64,000 bases of DNA from Ectobius pallidus (GCA_964059195.1 CAXKWD010000006.1:18314129-18378128), one strand, 5' to 3'; positions 43,870 through 55,315 are shown, counted from the stretch's first letter. Notes: a model not told the origin generated them from the sequence alone. Made by a program: numbers and translations.

Positions 43870-44590
43870 TATGTAATTACTAACACATGATATTTAATGA
43901 CAAAAAAAAAGTGAAAATGCAAAATAAAAAATTAACTTATGCCCTAAAAATAGCCAAAAATAAATAAAAGAACCTAAAATTTAAAATAAATGGCCAAAAA
44001 TCGTAATTATTGCTTATAAAATGAGTTGATTTTAGAAAAAAGTTTAATAGATGGTACTGTATTCTATTTAAATTTGCAATATGAAACACTCTTATTTGTT
44101 ACTAGTGTACTAAATAAATTAATACTACCTGGACATCTTCTGCGGGAAAAGAAATTAGAAGCAAAAATAATATAGAATCACTGAGAATATAATTCCAAGA
44201 ACAACCTCTGTTTAAATATGTATTATTGTAACTAACACATGATATTTAATGACAAAAAAATAGTGAAAATGCAAAATAAAAATTCACTTATGACATAAAA
44301 ATAGCCAAAAAAATAAATAAAAGAACCTAAAATTTAAAATAAATGGCCAAAAATCGTAAATTATTGCTTATAAAATGAGTTGATTTTAGAAAAACGTTTA
44401 ATAGATGGTACTGTATTCTATTTAAATTTGCAATATGAAACACTCTTATTTGTTACTAGTGTACTAAATAAATTAATACTACCTGGACATCTTCTGCGGG
44501 AAAAGAAATTCGAAGCAAAAATAATATAGAATCACTGAGAATATAATTCCAAGAACAACCTCTGTTTAAATACGTATTATTGTAAAGAGG
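43870..44590 (-). repeat. Mirror of the 355-bp tandem duplication, right arm
   Basis: Two copies of the block with ACTACCTGGACATCTTCTGC (about 44124 and 44480), in reverse orientation to 38440-39150. Confidence 0.85.
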
Positions 44591-44719
44591 ACTTTTTCTC
44601 AATATAAAAGTACATTTTAGACACGAGACTATACATACAGGACATCTGTACATTAGGCAAAGTTGTCTTCCAACGAAAACTTATAAGGTTAAATGCAAGG
44701 GACAACTGCCTTTCAATAC

Positions 44720-44722
44720 TTA
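44720..44722. other. Empty insertion site matching the left-arm transposon
   Basis: CAATACTTAGAGGGTGAAG is the reverse complement of the left-arm flanks joined at a single TAA. This is the pre-insertion sequence of the 35838-38293 element. Confidence 0.92.
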
Positions 44723-46703
44723 GAGGGTGAAGTGAGCTGATTATGATTTAATACAGCAATTTAACAATCCGTAAACTTATATTTTCTAGCAAAGAAATAA
44801 AATGTTGTTACAATACACTTTTATTTACAAAGGATGTACATATTTCTGAAAGTTATATCACATAAAAATCCTCTTGCATACAACTATTTCCAAAACTTTG
44901 TCTTTAACTTAATAGAACAGAAAGACGCTATCCAAAAATTATTTCCATGGATGTAGATGTTTACCAGAATTTTATTTTGTTCAAACACACATTATAACTT
45001 TGTTCTTCTCCTGCATCTCTTTTAAAACAAACAGTGCGACGTTTTTCAGAAAAGGATGCATGTGTTTAGCAGAACGTTTTTTTCTCAAACTCACATTATA
45101 ACATATTTGGCTTTGCATACAACTGTTGCCACAACTATGTATTTAACTTAAAAAACAGAAAGACACTATTCAAAAATTATTTCCATATAACGTTATAACG
45201 TTTTTGTCTTTACATACAACTGTAAATATAAATTAACTTTCATGACGGAATAAATTAGAATGTAAATTTAGTTGCAGAGAAAAGTTATGTGATCATTTTA
45301 AAACTGAAATCAGAACATTCATTTAAGCTTGGGACTGAAAACGTCTCGGTGTTAACAGTACACGAAACAAACTGCAAGTCCACTTTCAATATGGTAAAAA
45401 AAAAAAAAATATAATGTAGATTTTGTTAAGTTCATTTCAAGTTATCGTTACATAGTTGCGAAAAATTCATGACGGAATAAATTAGAATGTAAATTTAGTA
45501 GCAGAGAAAAGTTACGTGATCATTTTAAAAAACTGAAATCAGAACACACATTTAAGCTTGGGACTGAAAACGTCTTGGTGTTAACAGTACATGAAACAAA
45601 CTGCAAGTCAACTTGCAATATGGTAAAAATTATAATGTAGATTTTGTAAGTTCATTTCAAGTTATCGTTACATTGTTGAGACTAAATTATTATTTCCCTA
45701 GGTAAGTATTTTAATTAAAACGTTAAAGTAATTTATAATAAAACAGTATGATTAGGAACCCTATTATTAGAACCAGGACTTTAATGTATTTACTAACGCA
45801 AGATATTTTATGACAAAAAAAAATAGTGAAAATGCAAAATATAAATGAATTTTTGCCCTAAAAATAGCAAGAAAAAAAATAAAAATAAAAATACCCAAAT
45901 TTTAAAACAAATGACCAAAAATCATAAATTATTACTTATAAAATGTGTTGGTTTTAGAAAAATGTTTAATAGATGGTACTGTATTCTATTTAAAATTTGC
46001 AATATAAAACACTCTTATTTGTTACTCATGTACTATACTAAACAAAGTACAGTTACCGGAAGTCACCTGATATATAATACCAATAAATGTGATGCCTTTA
46101 AATTAGGTCACGATCTAGTGTCAAAAACCTTGCACTATATAAATACCACTTGTAAAATTGTATGATCTCATTCTGATTTCAAACTTCTCTGTGTGAACAA
46201 TGTCTACGTTAAATTTATACTACTACTAATTAGTCAGAATTAACTATTGTAACGGAACTTTGTTAGTAATACTTTATCATATCATCTCTAAAGGTAAAGG
46301 TTTCTTGAAATACAAGCGTAACAGTTATACGGAACTCTGTAATCAGGATTGCATAACCGTTATATATGTAATTATTTCCGGAACTTGTAGCAAGATTTAT
46401 TATAAGTTGTCTACATTAAGCTATGATTCATTAACAACAAGTCATTTCATACGGGAACTGTCTTATCGATTGCTAGATATTCTATTTTCTCCTTATTACT
46501 AAACAAAGTACAGTTACCGGAAGTCTTCTGTTATAGAATGGCCATAAATATGAAGCCTTTTAAATTAGGTCACGATCTACTGTCATAAACCTAGCATCAT
46601 ATAAATACTTGCTGTAAAATTGCATGATCTCATTCTGATTTCAAACTTCTTTGTGTGAACAATGTCTACGTTAAATTTATACTACTACTAATTATTATTG
46701 ACA

Positions 46704-46829
46704 GAGTAGTATTAGTAGTAGTGTTAGTACGGATGGTGGTGGTGATGGTGATGGTAGTAGTATTAGTAGTAGTAGTAGCAGTAGTAGTACTTCAAAATGA
46801 TGATGTTGATGATGGTAGTGGTGGCGGTA
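46704..46829. repeat. GTA/ATG trinucleotide-rich tract, right arm
   Basis: Mirror of 33735-33860. Confidence 0.85.
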
Positions 46830-46963
46830 ACCATTTAATTATTCGTTCATGCTCTCTGCCGCCATGTTGTACGTAATTGTTATCATAGGTCCTTGTTACA
46901 GTAACTAAAAGACGTAAGTATAAGAGATAGGTCCTATTTACATAACAGCGAGTCTATGCCAAC

Positions 46964-47934
46964 ACAATTTTCTACCAAAGGGCCTAAATGGTAAATGGCG
47001 TCTGTGTGAATGAATCAGAGAATAGCATAGTCCAAAAAGGTGCAACTTCTTTGTTTGAAACGATTCCCCTGTCTTCACAAACATCCCCTTGGTCCAAAGG
47101 GCCTAATAAAAGGCGTCGGGATGAATCGCGAATAGCATAGTGTGAATGGGCGTAACTTTTTTGTTCGGAACGACTACCATGACGCCCTATACGTTTTCTT
47201 GGTTCATAGGGCCTAATTACAGCCTTTGGGATGAATATGGCTAACATAGTGCGAAAAGGCGTAACTTCTTTGTTCGGAACGACTTCCATGACGCCCGATA
47301 CGTTTTCTTGGTTCATAGGGCCTAATTACAGCCTTTGGGATGAATATGGCTAACATAGTGCGAAAAGGCGTAACTTTTTTGTTCGGAACGACTTCCATGA
47401 CGCCCGATACGTTTTCTTTGTCCAAAGGGCCTAATTACAGCCTTTGGGATGAATATGGCTAACATAGTGCGAAAAGGCGTAACTTTTTTGTTCGGAACGA
47501 CTACCATGACGTCCATAGCGTCTCCTTGGTCCAAAGGGCCTAATAACAGGTGTCGGGATGAATATGGATATCATAGTGCGAAAAGGCGTAACTACATTGT
47601 TCGAAACGACTACCATGACGTCAATATCGTCTCCTTGATCCAAAGGGGCCTAATAACAGGTGTCGGGATGAATCGGAGATAGCATATCGTTAAATGGCGT
47701 AACTCAATTGTTCGAATCAACTACCATGACGTCCATAACCTCTACTTGGTCCAAAGGGCCAAATTACAGCCGACGGGATGAATCGGGGCTAGCATAGTGC
47801 GCAAGGGCGTAACTCAATTGTTCTAAACGATTACCATGACGTTCCGGATCAAAGGGCCTAACTAGGTCGGATCAAACGGCGTCAGGATGGCGTCAGGATG
47901 GCGTCAGGATGAATCGGGAATAGCATAGTGTGTA
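46964..47934 (-). repeat. 109-bp tandem array, right arm
   Basis: Mirror of 32630-33600, with the same unit order and the triple CTGACGCCATC edge (as GATGGCGTCAG) at about 47882-47910. Confidence 0.92.
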
Positions 47935-48233
47935 AGGGGGTTTTCGCGCTAGTCGCCATCTTGTTCCGTTAACTAGTACGATCTAGTAGACAATTATGAA
48001 AGCACAAGATTGAATAACATGACGGCACTGAGAAAAACTGAATATTATAGGAGACAATGTTTCGAATTTTGAATTTAGCGGTAGTCACCATCTTATAGCA
48101 TGGTACACAACTGCCTTCTAGGAGAGAAATCTGAAAGTAAGGACTGTTAACTAGCGCGATCTAGTAGGCAATTATGAAAGCACAAGGTTGAATAACATGA
48201 CGTCACTGAATTTTATATGAGACAATGTTAGCA

Positions 48234-48328
48234 GGTAGAACATAGTATGTCACCGTGGTCACGCGGTCAAACACAGTTACCCAGTAATCACAACTTGACT
48301 GGTTCGAGTCCACCCATGAGACAAGATT
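48234..48328 (+). repeat. tRNA-like segment, right arm
   Basis: Mirror of 32236-32330; TGGTTCGAGTCCACCCATG is at 48300-48318. Confidence 0.55.
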
Positions 48329-48518
48329 TTATTAAATAAATATAAATATAAAATCAACATGCATAAGAACGCAATATAATGATGACGTCATATGGAGGTC
48401 CTGGGATAGCGACTACAACTGTCAAAAGGTCATAACGTTTGCGGGATAAAAAAAGTTCAAAGTGTAGGGACTTCATATGGGATAGCCAAAGGACCCAACT
48501 GCAAACGTCCCGAAAATA

Positions 48519-48949
48519 AAATAAAACCTCGCGTAAGAGTGCGTCCATGGCGTCTATGGCATAAGGGCGTAACAACATCAATTAAAAACCCTTGCGTAAG
48601 AGTGGGCGTCCAGACGTCCAGGGCATAAGGGCGTAACTAATTGGTAAAAGGCTTGCATAAGAGGGGGTATCCAGACGTCCATGGCATAAGGGCGTAACAA
48701 CATTGGTAAATGGCTTGCGTAAGAGTGCGTTTCTGGGCGTCGTTGCCAAAAGGGCTTAACAACATTGGTAAAAAGCCTTGCGTAAGAGTGCGTATCCAGG
48801 CGTCGTTGGCAAAAGGGCTTAACAACATTGCTAAAAAAGCCTTGCGTAAGAGTGCGTTTCCAGGCGTCGTTGGCAAAAGGGCTTAACAACATTGGTAAAA
48901 AGGCTTGCGTAAGAGTGCGTATCCAGGCGTCGTTGGCAATAGGGCATAA
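48519..48949 (-). repeat. 63-bp tandem array, right arm
   Basis: Mirror of 31615-32045. Confidence 0.9.
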
Positions 48950-49010
48950 CTGCAGACGCCGGGCGTCGGGGCGCCAACCGCTTCAAACGCCGCCTCTTAC
49001 TACTTTAGCC

Positions 49011-49396
49011 TATACACGGCCAGTGTGAAAGAATTATCATTCTGTTGTTCTGAAATGTCACAAACTCGCTTAACTTTCTCTACTCTGGTACCCGAACCTG
49101 AGGGCTGTAGGGCAAAAGTAATTCGAATATTAAATGAACACCACAATTTTAACATCGGTGCTGAACAGCCTTAATACCACATTAACTAGTAATAGACTGC
49201 AATAATAACACAGGACAACAAAGAAAGACATTTTAAAATCTTTTTAAAAGTTAATAGGTGATTCTTATGGGATTTTTGTTGCTGATTCCATATCTGACAT
49301 CAATTTTTTTCTATCGCCCTTAGCTTCCTCATAATGTGACTTTGTTAAAACTATAAAATTTGCGAAACTTACTATAGAAATGAAAACTGAATTAAT
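49011..49396. other. Flank of fold-back element, no supported gene
   Basis: AT-rich DNA. It is probably the downstream continuation of the relic at 50942-51660, because the LINE between them is a later insertion, but no conserved blocks are visible here. Confidence 0.4.
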
Positions 49397-49408
49397 GTAA
49401 CAATATGT

Positions 49409-50929
49409 CATCTTCATCATCATCATCAACATCAGGGGTTAGGCCTTGCGACCTGTTCCATCCTCAGATAAACTGGTCCTTCCATCTCTTCATGGGTCTT
49501 CCTCTTTCTCTCTTTCCTTTTGGTTTGTATTCAAAAATATTTTTTGGAATGCGGGGTTCCGGCATTCGATGTACATGATCATAATAATTTTCTTGATATT
49601 CTTTAATTTTATTGTTCAGATTATATATGTTCAATTCTTGCCTTATTGTTTCACTGAGCATTTTATCCGTTTTTTTTGTATCCAGCAACTGCTCTCAGAA
49701 ATCTCATTTCTGATGCTTCAATTTTTTGCTTTTGTTTTCTTGTATTAGTCCAGCATTCTGATCCGTACATAAGAGATGGTACTGCTAAAACTTTGTAGAA
49801 CTTCAAAACTGTGTCTTTCCGTGTTTTTTTTTATGAGGGTTCTTCTAATTGTCCCGCATATTTGATTGAAGTTTTGTAATTTTCTCTGTTGATCTAAATC
49901 TTTTGTGTTACCAACTTCACAGCCTAAATATTTAAAATCTCTTACTTGTTCTATAATATTATTATTGATTGAAATTTTACATCTCAGTTGTGATTTACCT
50001 TGGAAAGCTATGATTTTCGTTTTTGTTGGGGATATTGTTAAGTTGTACTTCCAAGCTATAATTTGTAGCTCATATATTAATTTTTGGAGACTGTCTTCTG
50101 ATGCAGCTAGTACTACTTGGTCGTCAGCAAATAGAAGCGTCGTTAAATTAGTTTTATATAATCTTTCTGTATAACTAGCCACTCGTTAGTGACCTGGTAA
50201 ATATATAAATTAAATAGCATGGCCGATAATGGGCACCCTAGTCGAACCCCTAAATTTATTATACTTCCTTTGCTTCTTTTTCCGCCACAACATATTTGTA
50301 TTCTTGTTTCTGAGTAAAGACTTTGTACAGCTCTTATTAAAAGTTTTGGGAAACCTTTTTTCTTTAGTATGTCCCACAGTATATTCCTTTTTACATTGTC
50401 AAAGGCTTTCACATAATCTATAAAAGCAATATATATTGGTAGATTATATTCTTTCCTCTTTTCTATTAGTTGAGTGATTGCAAATACGCAATCTATGCAT
50501 GATCGCCCTTTCCTAAATCCATGTTGTTGTTCTAATAAAGTGGTTTCAGCTATTGTGTTTACTCTTTTAGCTAAGATTTTAGCATAAATTTTGTAACAGG
50601 AATTCAGTAAGCTTATCCCTCTGTAGTTTGAACAATTCTTCCTATCTCCTTTTTTATATAGCGGTTTTATTATGGCGTCTTTCCATTTATCTGGTACAAA
50701 TCCATTTTTCCAACTCATATTAATCAATTCCAACAATTTTTCTAGAAATATTTCACTTGCATATTTTATTAATTCATTATTTATTTCATCTGTTCCTGGA
50801 GACTTTTTATTTCTAGTTGTTCTTAGAGCTTCTTTCAATTCATCTAATGTAATTAAGTCTACATGTGGATCATTTTCTGTTAATATCCAGGGAGGATCGT
50901 TTTTATCTGTCCATAATTTTGTATAATAC
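49409..50929 (-). mobile_element. 5'-truncated LINE insertion with RT, minus strand
   Basis: GTAACAATATGT flanks the insert exactly at 49397-49408 and 50930-50941. The 3' end is a GAT repeat (ATC on the plus strand at 49410-49432). The RT blocks are TRNKKSPGTDEINNELIKYA, YKKGDRKNCSNYRGISLLNS, GFRKGRSCIDCVF, FIDYVKAFDNVKRNILWDI, GVRLGCPLSAMLFN, the catalytic LLFADDQVVLAAS box near 50130, NNIIEQVRDFKYLGCE and a GKRERGRPMKRWKDQF tail near 49490. Frame breaks occur near 50160 and 49740. Same family as 8240-9565 and 12546-14140. Confidence 0.9.
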
Positions 50930-50941
50930 GTAACAATATGT

Positions 50942-51660
50942 AAAAAGCTTTTTTCTAAGTATAAACATGAAAAACTCTTTATTATATAGGTTTTGTGTCC
51001 ATTTCCTTTCCCTCTCCTCCTTAAAAGTTTCTGGAAAAGCTTTTTTCTCCTGTGAGACGCTTGCTGAACTTCTCGGTGAAGTGACCAGCAATAGTTTCCC
51101 ATTGTACTGGTATTCCAGCGCCCCTGGTAACTTCTTTCCATCATTTTGATATTTTGATGGAAAAAATCACCTTACTCCTCAATCACACTCCCAAATTGTG
51201 AGAGAAAACCCAAGGTAGGCCTAACTGTTCAAAAAGTGAATCTACAGGCTCATCGAACATCCTAACTTTTTGAACGTCTCCAACATGTTGACATCAACAG
51301 AAAATAATGTGGGTCATTTCTGTTGTCAAAGAACGTGGTAGCAACCAGCATGAGTGAAGCCAAGTCTCCCTCTTGCTGACTTCCATATTTATTTATAGTT
51401 GGAATAGAACTAGATTTTTCGGATATAAAGGTCAACAAACATGCCATCTTTCAATTTTGCTTCTGATAAATGAAGAAAGTTCTCACAGTTCTTAAAACAA
51501 TGCCCATCTTTGGGTAAAGCTTTCAAGAACTGTTTCATTAGCATTAATTTTATGTGTAGTGGTGGCAGCAGAATTTTTTTCCTGGATCCACGAGGTTCTT
51601 GCGCAGATCATCTTCCCTGCAGGCAAATTCTTTCTGGACCAATGTCGATCCTGTATACTA
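50942..51660 (-). pseudogene. Relic of a repeat-associated arthropod gene (LLPPLHIKL family)
   Basis: Minus-strand blocks in shifting frames: LVDPGKKILLPPLHIKLMLM (about 51590-51530), FLKALPKDGHCFK, LHLSEAKLKDGMFV (about 51450), MLETFKKLGCSMSL (about 51285), FFHQNIKMMERSYQGRWNTS and MGNYCWSLHRE (about 51150-51080), followed by basic residues. I recognise these as a multi-copy protein family found widely in arthropod genomes near transposons, with no function known to me. The ERFHQD-type segment here reads GDFFHQN. Stops and frameshifts show decay. Its end is interrupted by the LINE at 49409-50929, which fuses the two into one misleading 333-codon frame (50143-51144). Confidence 0.7.
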
Positions 51661-52242
51661 ACGTGCAACCACTGCTATCTTAATTTAAACCCATTTTTCC
51701 TATTTAAATAGTACATAGAGTACCGTTGAATTTGCTACATATTTAATTTAGTACTGAAATGTAAACAAATGTTGTTTGATACAGCATTTTTATCATCATA
51801 TTTGGATTCAGCACACTAAAAACCATAAGAATAAGGCAATTTCATTCAAATAGTCTTTATCATTATTAACCTGTGTAATTGTTTGCGCGAGTCATCGTCG
51901 GCAGGTTGTTTTCAAAACAAACCAAAATTTGCAATGATAGGGATATTTGCAGTCAGTGATATATTTATTCACTTTTAACATATTAATACACATAACGTAA
52001 ATATAATTCTTCTTATAAATGTCTTCAAATAAATTGACAATATGAAAGCTGACATTTTTTGTAATTTATTCTTTTAATGTGTCAACTTGAACTGAATAAT
52101 GTCTGTAGTTTATTCATGAACTTTACTCATTTACTACGTGAACTTGTAATACATATTGCATGTATATATGCATGTACTTTAAGTCTTGTATTGGTATTTA
52201 TTGAGATACGTTAAGAAAGAAATAACTCACGTAACTGTGTGT
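51661..52242. other. No supported gene
   Basis: AT-rich sequence with no recognised coding or repeat structure. Confidence 0.4.
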
Positions 52243-52244
52243 TA

Positions 52245-52652
52245 TAGTCCAGTTATTCATTGGATGGCCAGGCGGCTTCAAAGAGATAAACCATTAAGTC
52301 GGTGTTTCTTTATGTTAATTGATCTGACTATATCAGGCTTGGTTTCCGCTTTCCAAAACAAAAGCAACGTTGCAATATTCTCTCATTATTATCACTGACC
52401 TCAGTTCTTCCCTCACTTTAATCAATTCACACGTGTTATCGTTTACTGTAACTAGATCTTGCAACCTCGCGTTCCACTCCACGTCGAGTTGTCGAGTAGC
52501 TGTCATATCTGTCGCAGGACATTCTTAGATTTTGATTGGCTGGGGTAACTAGCTGATTGGTGCGGTAAAATTAAAGAACATGGGTTGAGCTGTCGGAAAA
52601 CTTTTCCTCCTAACGAAAGGAAGCCGCCTGGCCATGCAATGAATAACCAGAG
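52245..52652. mobile_element. Possible MITE with about 30-bp inverted repeats
   Basis: GTTATTCATTG(G)ATGGCCAGG with GCGGCTTC at 52252-52278 is mirrored at 52619-52646 (GAAGCCGCCTGGCCATGCAA). No target duplication could be fixed, so this could also be an isolated inverted repeat. The right arm overlaps the unassigned reading frame 52610-52861. Confidence 0.45.
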
Positions 52653-53055
52653 TATACATGGAATGTTGTCTGAACAAGGTCAATGACTGCCGTTGCTGTC
52701 AGGTGATGTGCTGTAGGCTGTGCTGACGTAACGCGTACAATATTATAGTTACTGACTATAATATTCACTGCTGATGCAGAATGAACAAACGTTTCTTGCT
52801 GCTGCTGAAGTCTTTTGATTGGTGATGAGGGAAGCCTGATGCCGATCTCTTTCATAGACAAATTGCTAATACAGAGTGGCGACTGATGGCATAATCTTGA
52901 TGCTTCGAGAACACTCTACTGAGGGGTGGCTGCTGCCGCTGTGTGGATCCAGAACAATACTGAAAGATCCGGAGATTTAAGTCCCCAGGAGACCTCGAAT
53001 CGCCGCCAGAGGCACTGAAATCACTGCCGCCATATGACTGATGACAAGAATACAT
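52610..53055 (-). CDS. Unassigned coding-like stretch
   Basis: I do not recognise this. Two minus-strand frames adjoin with a 10-base overlap: 67 codons starting MYSCHQSYGGSDFSASGGDS (53055-52852), then 83 codons containing RLPSSPIKRLQQQQETF (52861-52610). Unlike its surroundings the composition is balanced, rich in Ser, Gln and Gly. The first ATG follows an AG preceded by a pyrimidine-poor tract (AATTCAATAG), so a splice acceptor is possible but weak. It could be a diverged host exon with one frameshift, or part of a repeat, since its end overlaps the inverted repeat at 52619-52646. Confidence 0.3.
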
Positions 53056-53289
53056 CGTAGTTCGAGTAGAACCGGGTCCTATTGAATTAAGTTATATTCA
53101 TAATATAACAATTTAACCAGGGACGATTTCGATTTAAAAAATAATTGACGTGAAATGGGAACTTATGAATAATATACAAAGAACACATTAAAGAACTGAG
53201 GGGTTTTGAAGTTAAATGCTATAACGAAATAAAAAAATTAAGGATAAATTTATTGCGTTGGTCCTTTTATTTTTCCGAAACTAACATGA

Positions 53290-53545
53290 ATGGTCATGTC
53301 TACAATAACATTTTTACTTCAATTTATTTATTATGAGGATGAGAAGAGGCCTGTCTACTTTCAACGAGATGGAGCTTGCATGTGCGGGCCTATTCCTTGG
53401 CCTCTTAGAAATCCGGTTCTCACTCCCTTAGATTTCTTCTTTCGTGGACATGTAAAGATCATTGATTTTGAGGAGAAGATTCAAGACGTAAAGCATCTAA
53501 ACAAAGGATGGTCGCTTCTGTAGCAAACTTAGCAATATTGCCTTT
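53290..53545 (+). pseudogene. Tc1/mariner-superfamily transposase fragment
   Basis: The frame reads YFQRDGACMCGPIPWPLRNP then VLTPLDFFFRGHVKIIDF. The FQRDGA block holds the second catalytic aspartate. The PxLTPLDFFxxGH block holds the third acidic position of a DDE/D transposase. The spacer between them is shortened compared with intact relatives, implying an internal deletion. The rest of the gene is missing. Confidence 0.7.
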
Positions 53546-54280
53546 CAAACCATGTATAAAACATCGTTCTTAATTTTCGATTTCATTAAAACATTTGTCT
53601 TCAAAGCCCTGGAGTTCTTGCATGGATTCCCATTATTTCACTTTGCTTCACTCTGTTAGCTCATGCAAATGAGAATCTGACGGATGCAACAAATACAATA
53701 TTCCTTTGTCATTTAAAATATCTATAAAGCAATGCATATTAGCTTCACCTTTATTACCATACGCTCCATTAAATAAACACGACGCTACATCTGTTACGGC
53801 TGACACACAGCATTATATAAATTGATTCATAAAATTCCCCTACTCCGCTCAGCAGATAACTTAAATAAAAGAAGAAGATAGGATAGTGAAATTCTGCACG
53901 ACATCCAAATTGTTATTTTTTGTCGTCACTTTACACACATGCCGTGGAAGTTTAAACGGCAGATAAAGGCCATTGTATTATAACAGAGATAATATTACAC
54001 TTCCCTGTGCAGTTAAAGAAACAATGAACATATAAATGGTTAGCAAATTCAAAAGAATGAAATATACCTGCCTCGATAAATAATGTGATCTCCAGTGTTT
54101 TCACAGTGTAGGAACTCTTCCAGCTTAATGGATTTCATTAAAAAGCCCAGAGGAAATAGTTGTTGTGAACCCCATTCAAGGCTTGTAAGCTATATTTACT
54201 GATTTTGAGCACAATCAACGTCCAATGATAGTAAACTCGTCCCACAAGTTACGAGGGAGGTTCACAAAGTAGGGTGAAAG
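53546..54280. other. No supported gene
   Basis: AT-rich sequence between two mariner-type relics; no domain, terminal repeat or array seen. Confidence 0.4.
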
Positions 54281-54345
54281 TTTAAACACCTCCCAGCCGA
54301 ACTTCTGCAGGAGACTTGCTAGGAGGTGTTTAAACATCCATCCTA
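54281..54345. repeat. 14-bp inverted repeat
   Basis: GTTTAAACACCTCC and GGAGGTGTTTAAAC surround about 34 bp inside the mariner relic. It may be a local rearrangement of the transposase gene. Confidence 0.6.
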
Positions 54346-54556
54346 AAGCCCGGACTTCGCTCCCAGTGATTTCCATCTTTTCCTACACGTAAAGAAATTA
54401 AAAATAATGAGGGAGAATGACAGAGAGGCGGAGTTATTTGTCACACGGTGGTTTAAATCCCAGGTGGCAGACTTCTACGACACAGGTATTCAAAAGTTGG
54501 TCCCACGGTATGGCGAATGTGTTGATTCCGGTAGTGAATATGTTAAAAAATAGCTG
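54346..54556 (+). pseudogene. mariner transposase C-terminal fragment
   Basis: HPS, stop, SPDFAPSDFHLFLHVKK is the conserved C-terminal catalytic region of mariner transposases, with the last catalytic aspartate in the SPDxAPSD motif. It is followed by RWFKSQVADFYDTGIQKLV and SGSEYVKK, then a stop at 54554. One internal stop and a short deletion after HVKK mark it as decayed. It is a different subfamily from the fragment at 53290. Confidence 0.85.
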
Positions 54557-54984
54557 AACACTGGCTTTGTCTTTGCAATAACTATTTACTTGAAAATGTG
54601 TTCAGTTTCTGTATAAACGAACCCAGGGAAAGTTACTTAATCATCTGCAGGAAGAATTCCACACCTGAAACTTGACATCAGTGTTCAAGGGTATATACTA
54701 TATTACTGTTATGAAAGAACTTCCTCTTTATGACTGAATACTAAGAACAATGCCACCGGTAATGAAGTTTCCAACAAGTCCAAAGCAATTTATGACGAAT
54801 TACCTCGCTAAGATGCTGGTAAGAAACAGATAAAAAGAAAGAAGAAACATTTCGTGAGAGAAAATGAAAATGCTACATTTCTTGTACATTGTTCGTAACG
54901 TTTATAACCTGGGAGTAATCACATTCATATTTAATTCACCTTTTTTTTCCTCCACTTCCCCCCCCCCCGTTGTAACAACATTTA
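54557..54984. other. No supported gene
   Basis: Low-complexity T and C tracts near 54940-54970; no coding or repeat element recognised. Confidence 0.4.
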
Positions 54985-54989
54985 TGCTT

Positions 54990-55315
54990 TCCACGCCACC
55001 CGACATGTCGGGATCATTGTTTGACCAGACAAGCACATGGAGGGCCTCCCAGATGAGTGATCAGCCCAATTTAGTGGCCACTTGCGAAGACACACACACA
55101 TAAACATTCCGATTATGGTACTGATTGGATGAAGATATAATGACGGCCAGATGGTGTCTTGGGACCATAAGGGCCTAAACTTTCTTAGAATTTGCCTTAT
55201 AGGTGAGAAAAAATCTAATAATCCACCCAAACAAACAGTCCGGAACGGGAATCAAATCCTGGCCCACTATTCTCAGGCATCCCCTGCACCGCATCCGTCG
55301 AGTAACCGTGTTTCA
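54990..55315 (-). mobile_element. tRNA-derived SINE, family B, copy 1
   Basis: Minus-strand SINE of the same family as 60085-60435. Both share GATGAGTGATCAGCCCAAT and an AC-dinucleotide tract. They also share GACGGCCAGATGGTGTCTTG (ATGGCCAGATGATATCTGGG in the sister) and AAGGGCCTAAA, with a tRNA-like head at the right end. Here the B box is ATCAAATCC (minus GGATTTGATTCCC). No TSD could be fixed. Confidence 0.75.

Larger units (their letters stand above)
31560..49004. mobile_element. Giant fold-back element (17.4 kb) with about 5.8-kb terminal inverted repeats
   Basis: The left end AGTAGTAAGAGGCGGCG is mirrored exactly at the right end (CGCCGCCTCTTACTACT). Position sums for the outer arms are constant at about 80564. 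Inside the 2456-bp transposon present only in the left arm the sum shifts to about 83020, exactly the size of that insert. Arms run 31560 to about 39800 (with insert) and about 43222 to 49004. The loop is about 3.4 kb. TTAGCC lies on both sides. Arms with tandem subrepeats and a distinct loop are the architecture of Foldback-type transposons, which are linked to Mutator-like elements with 9-bp duplications. No transposase is seen, so mobilisation in trans is inferred. An assembly hairpin is unlikely given the duplication, unique loop and one-sided insert. Confidence 0.85.
43222..49004. repeat. Right arm of the giant fold-back element
   Basis: Reverse complement of the left arm without the PIF/Harbinger-type insert. 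Outer parts look almost identical (mirror reading frames of 73, 80 and 77 codons agree exactly). Inner parts near 43222-45000 show more substitutions and small indels. This suggests more recent sequence exchange toward the ends or faster change near the loop. Confidence 0.9.

Noticed and set aside
31560..49004. Palindrome as an assembly artefact (false hairpin join)
   Set aside because: The arms differ by a clean TAA-flanked insertion and scattered substitutions, the loop is unique, and a direct duplication flanks the whole unit. An artefact would not show these together, though long reads should confirm.
31560..49004. Polinton/Maverick or integrated large DNA virus
   Set aside because: No polymerase B, integrase, capsid or packaging ATPase is visible; the only gene-like item is the BIR fragment.
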